This document shows positions 1 to 6,841 of a stretch of 8,722 nt of DNA, piece after piece (position 1 is the first letter of the stretch; every line of letters starts with the position of its first letter). Made by a program: the position numbers and the translations under genes. Source of the stretch: Deltaproteobacteria bacterium (GTDB lineage: Bacteria > Desulfobacterota > SM23-61); the NCBI GenBank assembly GCA_026388915.1, contig JAPLIW010000246.1, positions 1-8,722 of the forward strand, in the 5' to 3' direction. The notes under the pieces are model-generated. The model did not search any database and was not told where the DNA came from. It saw only the letters and a program-made list of their open reading frames with translations.

Positions 1-1161
1 CTCCCGCGTCTTGGTGTAATAACCCCCATCCACCACCGGCTTGGGCATACGCTCAAAATACGTGCTCAGCCCCGGAATCATCACCGCCAGGCCGCGAAAG
101 ACAATTTCAGGGTAGAACGGATCAACCGTGAAGGGGAAGACGGGCTGCACCGGCCGGACATCATAGGTCCAAAGGGCGAGGACCACGTCGCTGTCCGGGC
201 CGCCCTCCGGGCGGGCATGAACCCCGGAGGGGAATTTATCCAGAAGATGTTTCGTTTCTTCCGACCGGGCCATCGTGACGCGCTCCTCTTCAGACCACGG
301 CAGCATCGCAGGATCGGTCCAGATCAAAAGGGGAGCATCGCGGCCGACCCCCCGGAGGGGATCCCGAAAAGCGATCTTGATATGGAGTTCATGAGAGACG
401 GGAAGCTCAACTCCGATCATCCGGGCCACATGGGGGAAAAACGGGCCGGCGGCGTTGACTAGAAACCCGGTAGAAATCCGGATATCCCTGCTTCCCTCTC
501 GCAGATGCACCGCCTCCACCCGCCCTCCGGTTAGGTCCACTTTTTCCAGCCGGGCCTGCATGTAAGTGGTCCCGTGTTCCCGCGCTCGTTCCAGCATGTA
601 CATTCCCAGCTGCTGGGCGCTGAGCCAGCCGCAGCGCCGGGGGTGGACCACCGCCACGGTGCGTTCGGAGAGGTAGGGAAAATGTTTGCGGATCCGCGCT
701 GGGTCGGTAATCAAATCCGAGCCCGTGGGCTGGCCCTCGAAGCCCTGGGATGGAGCGGAATGATAGGAAGGATCTTCAGCCTTTCCGCTGTGGTAACGTA
801 CTGCTCCGGCGCCCAGACTGGCGGCTTCTTCGGCCACCTGTTTGAAAGTCTGAATACGGTCCGGATCCGCGGTGACAAAGAGGTAGCCCCGCCGGTTGAG
901 ATGGAACCGGTTGTCGCTTTCCCGGGCAAGTTCTTCCAGGATGTCGATGCTGCGGTTCATCAGCCGGACCATGGCATCGCCGGGTCCAGGCCACCAGTTG
1001 CGGTAGCACTCCGTGGATTTGTCGCTGGTAAGGGATAAGGGCGAACCTTCATCCACGAGCAATACCCTTTGAATCCGGTGTTTGACGCTCAGGTGGTAGG
1101 CGGCGGCAATGCCGGCAATCCCCGCTCCGCAGATCACAACATCAGCCTTGGAATCAGCCAT
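1..1161 (-). CDS. FAD-dependent oxidoreductase, DAO family (3' end outside window)
   Basis: Probable flavoenzyme that oxidises an amine or amino acid, of the sarcosine oxidase / glycine oxidase / dimethylglycine dehydrogenase superfamily, likely cytoplasmic. Translating the minus strand gives 387 uninterrupted codons to the window edge, so the C-terminus is missing. Residues 8-24 form the FAD-binding Rossmann start with GAGIAG (12-17), and strand two ends in VDEG (36-39), whose acidic residue normally binds the adenosine ribose. NAAGPF at 236-241 is the second conserved FAD-contact segment of the fold. DGGYYTKT at 378-385 resembles the segment preceding the final FAD-binding region in this family. 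The start ATG at 1161 is supported by GGAG (1167-1170) five bases upstream. The gene lies 66 bp downstream of the aminotransferase on the same strand and is probably cotranscribed with it. Family assignment is firm; the substrate is unknown. Confidence 0.88.
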   Translation of the reverse strand, partial: MADSKADVVICGAGIAGIAAAYHLSVKHRIQRVLLVDEGSPLSLTSDKSTECYRNWWPGPGDAMVRLMNRSIDILEELARESDNRFHLNRRGYLFVTADPDRIQTFKQVAEEAASLGAGAVRYHSGKAEDPSYHSAPSQGFEGQPTGSDLITDPARIRKHFPYLSERTVAVVHPRRCGWLSAQQLGMYMLERAREHGTTYMQARLEKVDLTGGRVEAVHLREGSRDIRISTGFLVNAAGPFFPHVARMIGVELPVSHELHIKIAFRDPLRGVGRDAPLLIWTDPAMLPWSEEERVTMARSEETKHLLDKFPSGVHARPEGGPDSDVVLALWTYDVRPVQPVFPFTVDPFYPEIVFRGLAVMIPGLSTYFERMPKPVVDGGYYTKTRE

Positions 1162-1227
1162 GGAATCTCCCGCCGCATTTGCTGGTGCATTGGAGGAAAG
1201 AAGTGCTCTTGGTTCTCATCCGGCCTT

Positions 1228-2391
1228 TTACTTCCCCATAAACTTTTCCAGACGGCGGATCGCTTCCCTCAACCGTTCCACCGAATGGGTGAGGGCGATC
1301 CGCAGGTATCCTTCCCCATACTGACCGTACACGGAGCCCGGGATCATCCACACGTTGGTCTCCTCCAGGGCCTGGATGCAGAAATCCTGAGAGGTATACC
1401 CCTGGGGGACGTTGGCCCAGAGGTAAAAAGTGGCCTGGGGGGGAAACGCTTTGAGGCCGATCTTGTTCAGCCCTTCCACCAGTACATCCCGCCGTTCCTG
1501 AAAGATTCGATTCCGCCCTTCCTTGAAGTCGTCGGGGCTGTTCAGGGCTCTGACGGCGGCCAGTTGCATGGGATAGTACATGCCCCGGTCGGAATGGTTT
1601 TTTATCCTGGCCAATGCGGCCAAGAGATCTTTGTTCCCTACCGCCATTCCGGCGCGCCATCCGCAGCAGTTGTAGGACTTGGAAAGGGAGTGGATCTCGA
1701 TCCCCACCTCCCTGGCCCCGGGAAATTCCATGAAACTCACCGGGCGTTGGTTGTCGAAGTAAACCTCGGAATAGGCGTTGTCCGAAACCACGGCCACATT
1801 ATATGCTTTGGCCCAGGCGATGAGTTTTTTGAAAAAGTCCGGCGGCGCGGTTGCCCCCGTGGGATTATTGGGATAGTTGATCCAGATCATCTTGGCCTTT
1901 CGGGCCACTTCGGAAGGGATCTTATCCAGATCCGGGAGAAAACCGTTCTCTTTCAGGAGGGGAACTTTTTCCACCAGCCCGCCGGCCAGTTGTACGCACG
2001 CCGGGTAGGAGGAATAAGAGGGATCCGGAACCAAACCGATGTCTCCGGGATCGATCAGGCAGAGATGAACCATGAAGAGGCCGTCCGTGGAGCCCAGGAG
2101 GGGAAGGACCTCGCTGTTGGGATCCAGATCCACTCCGAAACGGCGCTTGTACCAGCCAGCGATGGCATTCTTCAGCGGCTGGATGGGGTAGAAGCTGGGG
2201 TAGTGATGATATTCCGGATGCCCCACCGCCTCCTGCAAAGTTTGGAGAAGATAATCCGGAGGATTAAAATCCGGGTCGCCCACCCCCAGGTTGATGACAT
2301 CCCGGCCCTCCTGTTTCATCCTGCCCATGCGGATGTTCATCTCCATAATAAAGAAACCTTTGAGTGGCTCCAGCCTTTTGGCGATCTGCAT
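1228..2391 (-). CDS. Class I/II PLP aminotransferase, LL-diaminopimelate aminotransferase (DapL)-like
   Basis: A 387-aa fold-type I PLP enzyme, the usual length of the shorter bacterial DapL group. DapL interconverts tetrahydrodipicolinate and LL-diaminopimelate in lysine and peptidoglycan synthesis. Visible landmarks are LGVGDPDF (35-42), the cofactor-phosphate turn GST (100-102), NYPNNPTGAT (172-181) with cofactor-contacting Asn176, SDNAYSE (203-209) with Asp204 that pairs with the pyridine nitrogen, the Schiff-base Lys238 in SLSKSYN (235-241), Arg246 in GWR, and substrate-carboxylate Arg364 in YLRIA. Overall wording strongly resembles DapL proteins, but the motif usually GSKEG reads GSTDG (100-104) and the segment after Lys238 is CCGWR rather than MTGWR, so substrate preference may differ. 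The ATG at 2391 has GAGGGAAG upstream. It leads a probable two-gene transcript with the DAO oxidoreductase. Class is certain, the DapL activity only probable. Confidence 0.9.
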   Translation of the reverse strand: MQIAKRLEPLKGFFIMEMNIRMGRMKQEGRDVINLGVGDPDFNPPDYLLQTLQEAVGHPEYHHYPSFYPIQPLKNAIAGWYKRRFGVDLDPNSEVLPLLGSTDGLFMVHLCLIDPGDIGLVPDPSYSSYPACVQLAGGLVEKVPLLKENGFLPDLDKIPSEVARKAKMIWINYPNNPTGATAPPDFFKKLIAWAKAYNVAVVSDNAYSEVYFDNQRPVSFMEFPGAREVGIEIHSLSKSYNCCGWRAGMAVGNKDLLAALARIKNHSDRGMYYPMQLAAVRALNSPDDFKEGRNRIFQERRDVLVEGLNKIGLKAFPPQATFYLWANVPQGYTSQDFCIQALEETNVWMIPGSVYGQYGEGYLRIALTHSVERLREAIRRLEKFMGK

Positions 2392-2449
2392 CTTGACTTC
2401 CCTCTTAAAATTCAGTTTTCCGAAAAAACAGAAATTTCATTTCCTAAAA

Positions 2450-2478
2450 TCGATACCATTTAGGTTTTTTTCTGTCAA
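2450..2478 (-). promoter_or_regulatory. Candidate sigma70 promoter for the aminotransferase-oxidoreductase pair
   Basis: On the minus strand a perfect -35 TTGACA (2478-2473) is followed after 17 bases by TATCGA (2455-2450), a weak -10 that is preceded by TG one base earlier, an extended -10 feature. Transcription would begin near 2443, leaving a leader of about 50 bases before the ATG at 2391. Spacing and position fit; only three of six -10 bases match consensus. Confidence 0.45.
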
Positions 2479-2517
2479 CATCATAGATTCCCGGCGCCAG
2501 GCCAAAGTGGAAATATC

Positions 2518-2542
2518 GGGGTTTTGGGGTTTTGTGCGGGGG
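2518..2542 (+). other. Telomere-like G-run tract in divergent intergenic region
   Basis: Three G-runs of 4, 4 and 5 bases are separated by TTTT and TTTTGTGC. The first two units read GGGGTTTT twice. It lies upstream of both divergent genes. Only three long runs are present, so a three-layer intramolecular G-quadruplex would lack a fourth run; a two-layer form is conceivable. Confidence 0.35.
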
Positions 2543-2566
2543 TCAGATCTTTCATTTTGAAAATAG
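2538..2566. repeat. Possible solo end of a REP/RAYT-associated repeat
   Basis: The stretch GGGGGTCAGATCT followed by TTCATTTTGA resembles dispersed sequences of the kind CAAAATGCAAGACCTGACCCC (opposite strand) that I recall flanking REP-associated tyrosine transposases in many proteobacteria. No transposase gene is nearby, so at most this is a solo copy or remnant. The identification rests on recall, not a search. Confidence 0.3.
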
Positions 2567-2665
2567 ACTTTACTCCCTCTTTTTTCGCTGGAAATAAGTT
2601 TCCATCTTGAATACTCTTGAAAGAATGAAGCGGTTTACCTGGCAGAAGCGACAAAAAAATCTCAT

Positions 2666-2672
2666 AAGGAGG
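2666..2672 (+). promoter_or_regulatory. Ribosome binding site of the VOC gene
   Basis: AAGGAGG sits 7 bases before the ATG at 2680, a near-ideal Shine-Dalgarno match and spacing. It fixes the start of the VOC gene and suggests efficient translation. No convincing plus-strand sigma70 promoter was found between 2550 and 2665. Confidence 0.85.
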
Positions 2673-2679
2673 AAAAGGA

Positions 2680-3126
2680 ATGTTTAAGAAGGTTGATCAC
2701 ATGGCCATCGCGGTAAAGAACCTGGAGGAGACCAAGAAAAAACTGGGGATCCTTTTCGGGGCCAAGTTTATCGTGGAAAACATCAACGAGAAAGGTGAAT
2801 ACAAAGTGGCCATTTTCCGGTTGGGAGAAGACATCTTTTCCTTCCTGGAATCCACCGGCCCGGAAGGATTCGTGGCCAAGCACATCGAGCGTTCCGGGGA
2901 GACCCTGCAGCACATGGGGATCGAAGTGGACGACATCAAGAAATTCATGGATCACCTCCATGCCAACGGGGTGAAGACTTCCAACTACGTGGAGATCGAG
3001 GGGGTCCGCAAGGAGGTCCTGGTCGGGCCCCGGAATCCCCTGGGGGTCATCCTGCAGGTATTCGAGTGGCTGGGGGAATACCGGGATGCCACTCCGGAGG
3101 AAAGAATGATTAAAGTCTGGGGGTAA
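2680..3126 (+). CDS. VOC-superfamily protein, methylmalonyl-CoA epimerase-like
   Basis: A 148-aa protein of the vicinal-oxygen-chelate (glyoxalase/bleomycin-resistance) fold, closest by wording to methylmalonyl-CoA epimerases, which invert the C2 configuration of methylmalonyl-CoA in propionate metabolism. The two betaalphabetabetabeta modules are visible: module one opens with VDHMAIAV (5-12, His7) and closes around FSFLEST (53-59); module two opens with LQHMGIEVDD (76-85, His78) and closes with PLGVILQVFEW (120-130). In classic epimerases the metal ligands are His, Gln/Glu, His and Glu; here the first closing position appears to be Ser54 and the last Gln126, so this may be another VOC enzyme or one with weakened metal binding. 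A short tail (131-148) follows the fold. No other genes of the methylmalonyl-CoA pathway are adjacent. The fold is confident, the reaction is not. Confidence 0.85.
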   Translation: MFKKVDHMAIAVKNLEETKKKLGILFGAKFIVENINEKGEYKVAIFRLGEDIFSFLESTGPEGFVAKHIERSGETLQHMGIEVDDIKKFMDHLHANGVKTSNYVEIEGVRKEVLVGPRNPLGVILQVFEWLGEYRDATPEERMIKVWG

Positions 3127-3272
3127 AGACCCTTCAACGGAAAGAGAGTTTTCCGGGGAAGGCCTGCCCGCAACAAGGTCGAAGCCAGAATCTCCCCCGG
3201 GCAAAAAAAAGCCGGAGAAAAATTAAGAATATCCAAGATCTTGACGAAATACTAGGTGGGGAGTGTTGGGAG

Positions 3273-4952
3273 ATGGCCTTGAACCCGGAAACACAATCTA
3301 AGGACCCAGTCAATAATCAGCCTGCCTCACCGGAAGGATCTGAGGGGAAGGCGCCGCCAATTCCTTCTTTCGACTTGGTGGTTTCAGAGGACCGGCTCAA
3401 GGCTTTTCTGCGCCTCGAAGGGGAGGGGAAGGAGAACGTAACCGTTGAAAATATAAAGAAATTTCTAAAGGAAAAAAGAATCCTCCAGGGACTTGTCGAA
3501 GATCCCTCCTTAGAAGAATTCCTGAAAAGCAGCGCCTTTTTTAAAGACCCATGCCTGGTGGCCCAGGGGACCCCGCCTGAACCAGGAAAAGACGCCCAAG
3601 TCACCTGCCATTTTGACAAAGATCCTTTACGAATAGGCATTATTAAGGCCGGGGGGGGAATTGATTTTAGAGACAAGGGAGAGATCCCCCAGGTCAAAGA
3701 AGGGGCTCTCTTGGGGGAAAAGGTTCCCCTGGTCAAAGCAAAGCCGGGAAAGGATGTTTTTGGCCAAAACTTGGCAGTGGAGCCGGCAAAGGATATCCCC
3801 TTGCTCCCCGGGCCGGGAACCAAAGCTTCAGAGGACCGGTTGAAGATCTACGCCCAGAGGAACGGGCGCCCGACCGTCTCGAGTGACGGAAGATTGAGTG
3901 TGATCAACGAGCTGAAGATCCCGGGTGACGTGGGGCTGGAGACGGGCCACGTTCGTTTCGACGGTTTCGTTGATGTCAGCGGGGGCATTGAGGCTGGATT
4001 CCAGGTGAAAGCCGGGAGACTGGCGGCCAGAGAAATCCACCGGGCGGAAGTGGAATCGGAGGGCGATATCGTCGTCAACGGGGGCATCATCGGGGCGAAA
4101 GTGGTTTGCCGAGGAAACTTGAAAACCAGGTTCATTCAATCCTCCCAGATTGAGGCCGGGGGAGATATCATCGTCGAGCGGGAAATCATCGATTCCAAAA
4201 TCGAAACCAGCGGAGCGGTCATTGCCAAGCCGGCGGGAAGAATATTGGCTTCCCGAATCCTGGCCACCAAGGGGGTGGCGGCGGCCCAGATCGGGTCTGA
4301 ATCCTCCAAACCGTGCGTTTTGATCGTGGGGGTCGATGCCCATCTTCAGAGTTTGATCAAGACCATACGGGGGGAGATCGCGGCCAAAGAGGCCGAGAAG
4401 AAAAAGCTGAAAGCTTCCGTCGAGGTTCTGAACCAGGCTTCCGACAGGCTGAAAGAAGATATCGTGAAGCGGGTGCAGATCCGGGACCAGTCGGCGGGGG
4501 AACAGCTGTCCTGCAAAAAAAAGATGGAAGAATTAAAAGAGAAGAACGACCCCCCCGGGTTGGCTGAGGCCCAGCGGGAACTGGAAAAATTAGAGCAGAA
4601 AGTGAAAAGCGCGGAAGAGCCCCTCCGGACGCTCATGGGAAAAGAAAACCTCATTATGGAGAAGATCACCCCTCTCCAATCCCAGATCAAGGAGTTGGAA
4701 GGGACCATCGAGTCCCTTCAGGGCAAGATCCAGAAGATCCACGAGGAGGGCCATAAAAAAGAAACCCCCACGATCCAGGTCTCCAAAGAAATATTTCCCG
4801 GCACGGTTTTGGAGGGGTTCCATTCCAAACTCGTGCTGAAAGAGAGCCAGTATCAAACCCTGATCAAAGAAACACTGAGCCAGGAGCCATCTCCCGAAGG
4901 AAACTCCACCCCCACCTGGGGAATGCAATTTTATCCCCTCCCTGGATCGTAA
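3273..4952 (+). CDS. FapA family protein (DUF342), beta-helix core with C-terminal coiled coil
   Basis: A 559-aa protein of the DUF342/FapA family (named for Vibrio flagellar assembly protein A, implicated in polar localisation of the regulator FlrC; most other members are uncharacterised). Residues 1-35 are a low-complexity polar leader. An N-terminal domain follows, with AQGTPPEPGKDAQV (97-110) and KPGKDVFGQNL (157-167) typical of the family. From about 195 to 345, after AQRNGRPTVS, short Gly-rich repeats such as VDVSGGIEAGF, GDIVVNGGIIGAKV and GGDIIVEREI suggest a right-handed beta-helix, as in bactofilin-like proteins. About 355-500 is Lys/Glu-rich heptad sequence, a long coiled coil. No signal peptide or membrane segment is seen, so it is likely cytoplasmic. 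GGTGGGGAG (3255-3263) precedes the ATG by nine bases. It may be cotranscribed with the VOC gene 146 bp upstream. No flagellar genes adjoin it. Confidence 0.88.
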   Translation: MALNPETQSKDPVNNQPASPEGSEGKAPPIPSFDLVVSEDRLKAFLRLEGEGKENVTVENIKKFLKEKRILQGLVEDPSLEEFLKSSAFFKDPCLVAQGTPPEPGKDAQVTCHFDKDPLRIGIIKAGGGIDFRDKGEIPQVKEGALLGEKVPLVKAKPGKDVFGQNLAVEPAKDIPLLPGPGTKASEDRLKIYAQRNGRPTVSSDGRLSVINELKIPGDVGLETGHVRFDGFVDVSGGIEAGFQVKAGRLAAREIHRAEVESEGDIVVNGGIIGAKVVCRGNLKTRFIQSSQIEAGGDIIVEREIIDSKIETSGAVIAKPAGRILASRILATKGVAAAQIGSESSKPCVLIVGVDAHLQSLIKTIRGEIAAKEAEKKKLKASVEVLNQASDRLKEDIVKRVQIRDQSAGEQLSCKKKMEELKEKNDPPGLAEAQRELEKLEQKVKSAEEPLRTLMGKENLIMEKITPLQSQIKELEGTIESLQGKIQKIHEEGHKKETPTIQVSKEIFPGTVLEGFHSKLVLKESQYQTLIKETLSQEPSPEGNSTPTWGMQFYPLPGS

Positions 4953-5262
4953 CGCGCAACTTATTTTTTCAATTTACGACTCGGCACCCCTCTAACCCGC
5001 AAAGAATTTGAGCAGAGAATCGCCCGGAAATCCTTTCCCCTTAAAGCCCGGTAAATGCTTTTAGGAAAACGCTTTCGGCGCGGACCTTGAAATCGCAATC
5101 AGCCCCCGCATCCCGGCAACTTACCTCATGATAGGTTTTGCCCGCCATGGTTAAAACCCCCTTTCTTAACGGGCATATCGATGCTCGTTTTATTCAGGGC
5201 TTACCAAACCCTTTGCCCTTTTAGATGAGGAAATATTTTTTTTGATCCCCCGTAAACCCCGG
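4953..5262. other. Intergenic region between converging FapA and amidase genes
   Basis: This 310-bp stretch separates the plus-strand FapA gene from the minus-strand amidase. Apart from the DUF1059 relic at 5041-5148 I see no gene or RNA. The AGGGC...GCCCT inverted repeat around 5195-5221, ahead of TTTT on the plus strand, has a 14-base loop and is too weak to call a terminator. Confidence 0.5.
5041..5148 (-). pseudogene. Truncated DUF1059-family small protein (35 codons)
   Basis: Reading the minus strand from ATG at 5148 gives MAGKTYHEVSCRDAGADC, then DFKVRAES, then a different ending VFLKAFTGL and a TAA stop. The CRDAGADCDF core (11-20, Cys11 and Cys18) followed by the basic-RAES segment is the hallmark of DUF1059, a family of small bacterial proteins of about 55-70 residues with unknown function. 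The usual continuation, an acidic turn and an Ala/His-rich helix, is absent here and I do not find it in the other two frames downstream. The ribosome binding site is intact: AGAAAGGGGG ends about eight bases before the ATG. It lies 114 bp downstream of the amidase on the same strand. Most likely a 3'-truncated or recombined gene; a genuine short protein cannot be excluded. Confidence 0.6.
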
Positions 5263-6696
5263 TTAAGCGCAAACCGGCGGCCGTCGCCCAGCCCACGGCC
5301 GTGCGGCTTCCAGCTGGGCGGCCAACCGGAACAGGGTCGCCTCGTCCCCGAACCTCCCGATGAAATGAGTCCCCACCGGCAGCCCCTCCTGGTTCCAGAA
5401 GAGAGGCATGGACATGGCCGGCTGGCCGGTGATGTTGCAGATGGGAGTGAAGGGGACAAAGGTCTCCGCCCGGCGATAGCCGTGGAGGGGATTCTCCGGG
5501 GGAGAATCAAAAGTTCCCAGGGGTACCGGAGGCTCGGCCAAAGTAGGGGTGATCCACGCATCATATTTCAGAGTGGCGCGGGCCAGGTCCCGGGCGATCT
5601 TTTGAAGCAGGGTTAAAGAAAGGAGGTAAGCCGACGCGCTCTGTTTCTTGCCGATCTCATAGAGGGCCCAGGTTAAGGGCTCGAACTGGTCCGGAGAGGG
5701 GGCTTTCCGCGCGACCAGGGCCAATCCGTCAATGGTCCAGGCGCATCCTGCCGTCCAGAGCACCATGAAGGCCTGCTTTATTAATTCCTGGTTGACCGGC
5801 AGAGAGGCTGCCTCCACCTCGTGTCCCAGGTCCGCGCAAAGTTTGGCTGCGTCTTTTACGGCCGCTATGCAGTCGGGATGGATTTGCAGACCTTCGACCC
5901 CGGACGCGGTAAAAGCAATGCGGAGCTTTCCCGGGTTGGCCCCCACTTCCTGAAGGAAGGGCCGTGCCGGGGGCGGGGCCCAGTAGGGATCCCCGATGTC
6001 GGGGCCGGAGGTGGCGTCGAGGATCGCGGCGCTGTCCCGTACCGATCGGGTAACCGCATGCTCGGCGATCAATCCTCCAAACATATCTCCCAGGTCGGGA
6101 CCCAGGGGGTTGCGGGCGCGGGTCGGCTTCAGACCGAAGACCCCGCAGCAGGAAGCGGGAATGCGGATGGATCCCCCGCCGTCGTTGGCATGGGCCGCGG
6201 GAACGATCCGGGCGGCCACTGCGGCGGCCGACCCTCCGCTCGAACCGCCGGTGGTTCGGCCCAGATTCCAGGGATTGCGGGTGCGGCCCAAAAAGCGTGG
6301 CTCCGTGGTGGGAAGAATCCCCAATTCCGGGGTGTTCGTCTTCCCGACGATAATGAGCCCCGCCCGTTTCAGCCGGGCGACCAGTTCGCTGTCGTGGTCC
6401 GGCACGAAGTCTTTGAGGAAGGCCGTTCCCATGGTCATCCGGACCCCGCCCAGGGTGGCCCCGATATCCTTCAGGAGATAGGGGACTCCGGTGAAAGGAC
6501 CTCGAGGCAGATCCCCCGCAGCCGCTTTCCGGGCCTGGTCGAAGAGCGGAGTGATCACCGCGTTGAGGGTCGGGTTTAATCTCTCAATCCGCTCGATGGC
6601 CGTATCCACGAGTTCGATGGGTTTTACTTCCTTCTTGCGCACCAACTCGGCCAGCCCCAGGGCATCGTAAGAACCGTATTCTCCGGTCTTTCCCAT
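5263..6696 (-). CDS. Amidase signature family hydrolase, 6-aminohexanoate-cyclic-dimer hydrolase (NylA)-like
   Basis: A 477-aa amidase-signature enzyme that hydrolyses a C-N amide bond through a Ser-cisSer-Lys triad, probably cytoplasmic. Lys76 lies in GVPYLLKDIG, the cis-Ser is Ser152 in GGSSGGS (150-156), and the nucleophile Ser176 lies in DGGGSIRIP (172-180). The 24-residue spacing between the serines and their positions match NylA (Lys72, Ser150, Ser174, from memory). The segment SIRIPASCCGVFGLKPTRAR also fits that branch better than GatA, and there are no gatB/gatC neighbours, so a tRNA amidotransferase role is unlikely. The start at 6696 is preferred over an ATG 48 bases upstream because AGGAGG ends six bases before it. 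The final NITGQPAMSMP and HFIGRFGDEATLF blocks are intact, so the enzyme appears complete. The natural substrate is unknown: cyclic or linear amides, peptides or nitrogenous waste are possible. Confidence 0.9.
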   Translation of the reverse strand: MGKTGEYGSYDALGLAELVRKKEVKPIELVDTAIERIERLNPTLNAVITPLFDQARKAAAGDLPRGPFTGVPYLLKDIGATLGGVRMTMGTAFLKDFVPDHDSELVARLKRAGLIIVGKTNTPELGILPTTEPRFLGRTRNPWNLGRTTGGSSGGSAAAVAARIVPAAHANDGGGSIRIPASCCGVFGLKPTRARNPLGPDLGDMFGGLIAEHAVTRSVRDSAAILDATSGPDIGDPYWAPPPARPFLQEVGANPGKLRIAFTASGVEGLQIHPDCIAAVKDAAKLCADLGHEVEAASLPVNQELIKQAFMVLWTAGCAWTIDGLALVARKAPSPDQFEPLTWALYEIGKKQSASAYLLSLTLLQKIARDLARATLKYDAWITPTLAEPPVPLGTFDSPPENPLHGYRRAETFVPFTPICNITGQPAMSMPLFWNQEGLPVGTHFIGRFGDEATLFRLAAQLEAARPWAGRRPPVCA

Positions 6697-6791
6697 GTTC
6701 CCCCTCCTTTCGCCGCAGATTTGTGAATGTGGATATTCAATCAAAATGGGTCGCTTATTGATCTCCGGACTTCAACCCCCTGCGCTCCCGT

Positions 6792-6833
6792 TTTTCATTC
6801 TTCATTCCGCACTCCGAATTCCGCATTCCGCAT
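6792..6833. repeat. Heptanucleotide tandem array, consensus TCCGCAT (ATGCGGA on minus)
   Basis: Six consecutive 7-bp units on the plus strand read TTTTCAT, TCTTCAT, TCCGCAC, TCCGAAT, TCCGCAT, TCCGCAT. Units are most exact at the right side and decay to the left. The array starts 8 bp beyond the stop codon of the membrane protein and ends about 95 bp ahead of the amidase start, both read on the minus strand. No coding function is apparent. Confidence 0.85.
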
Positions 6834-6841
6834 TTCAGGCG

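Noticed and set aside
1069..2463. 464-codon open frame on the plus strand
   Set aside because: It lies antisense to the aminotransferase and the oxidoreductase start; its product is Gly/His/Pro-rich with no motif, while the minus strand encodes recognisable enzymes. It is a GC-rich shadow frame.
2662..3204. 180-codon open frame on the minus strand
   Set aside because: Antisense to the VOC gene, which has an ideal ribosome binding site and a clear fold signature.
3191..3216. Possible terminator after the VOC gene (CCGGGC, A-run loop, GCCGG)
   Set aside because: The stem is only about five pairs with a bulge and no T-run follows on either strand.
5821..6579. 252-codon open frame on the plus strand
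   Set aside because: Antisense to the amidase active-site region; composition is Gly/Arg/Pro-rich with no recognisable domain.
5263..6696. GatA subunit of the glutamyl-tRNA amidotransferase
   Set aside because: No gatB or gatC neighbours, and the sequence around the nucleophile and the residue spacing fit the NylA-like branch better.
6697..6744. Upstream ATG extending the amidase by 16 residues
   Set aside because: The ATG at 6696 has AGGAGG at six bases, whereas the upstream one has no comparable site, and the extra residues are not part of the family's conserved start.
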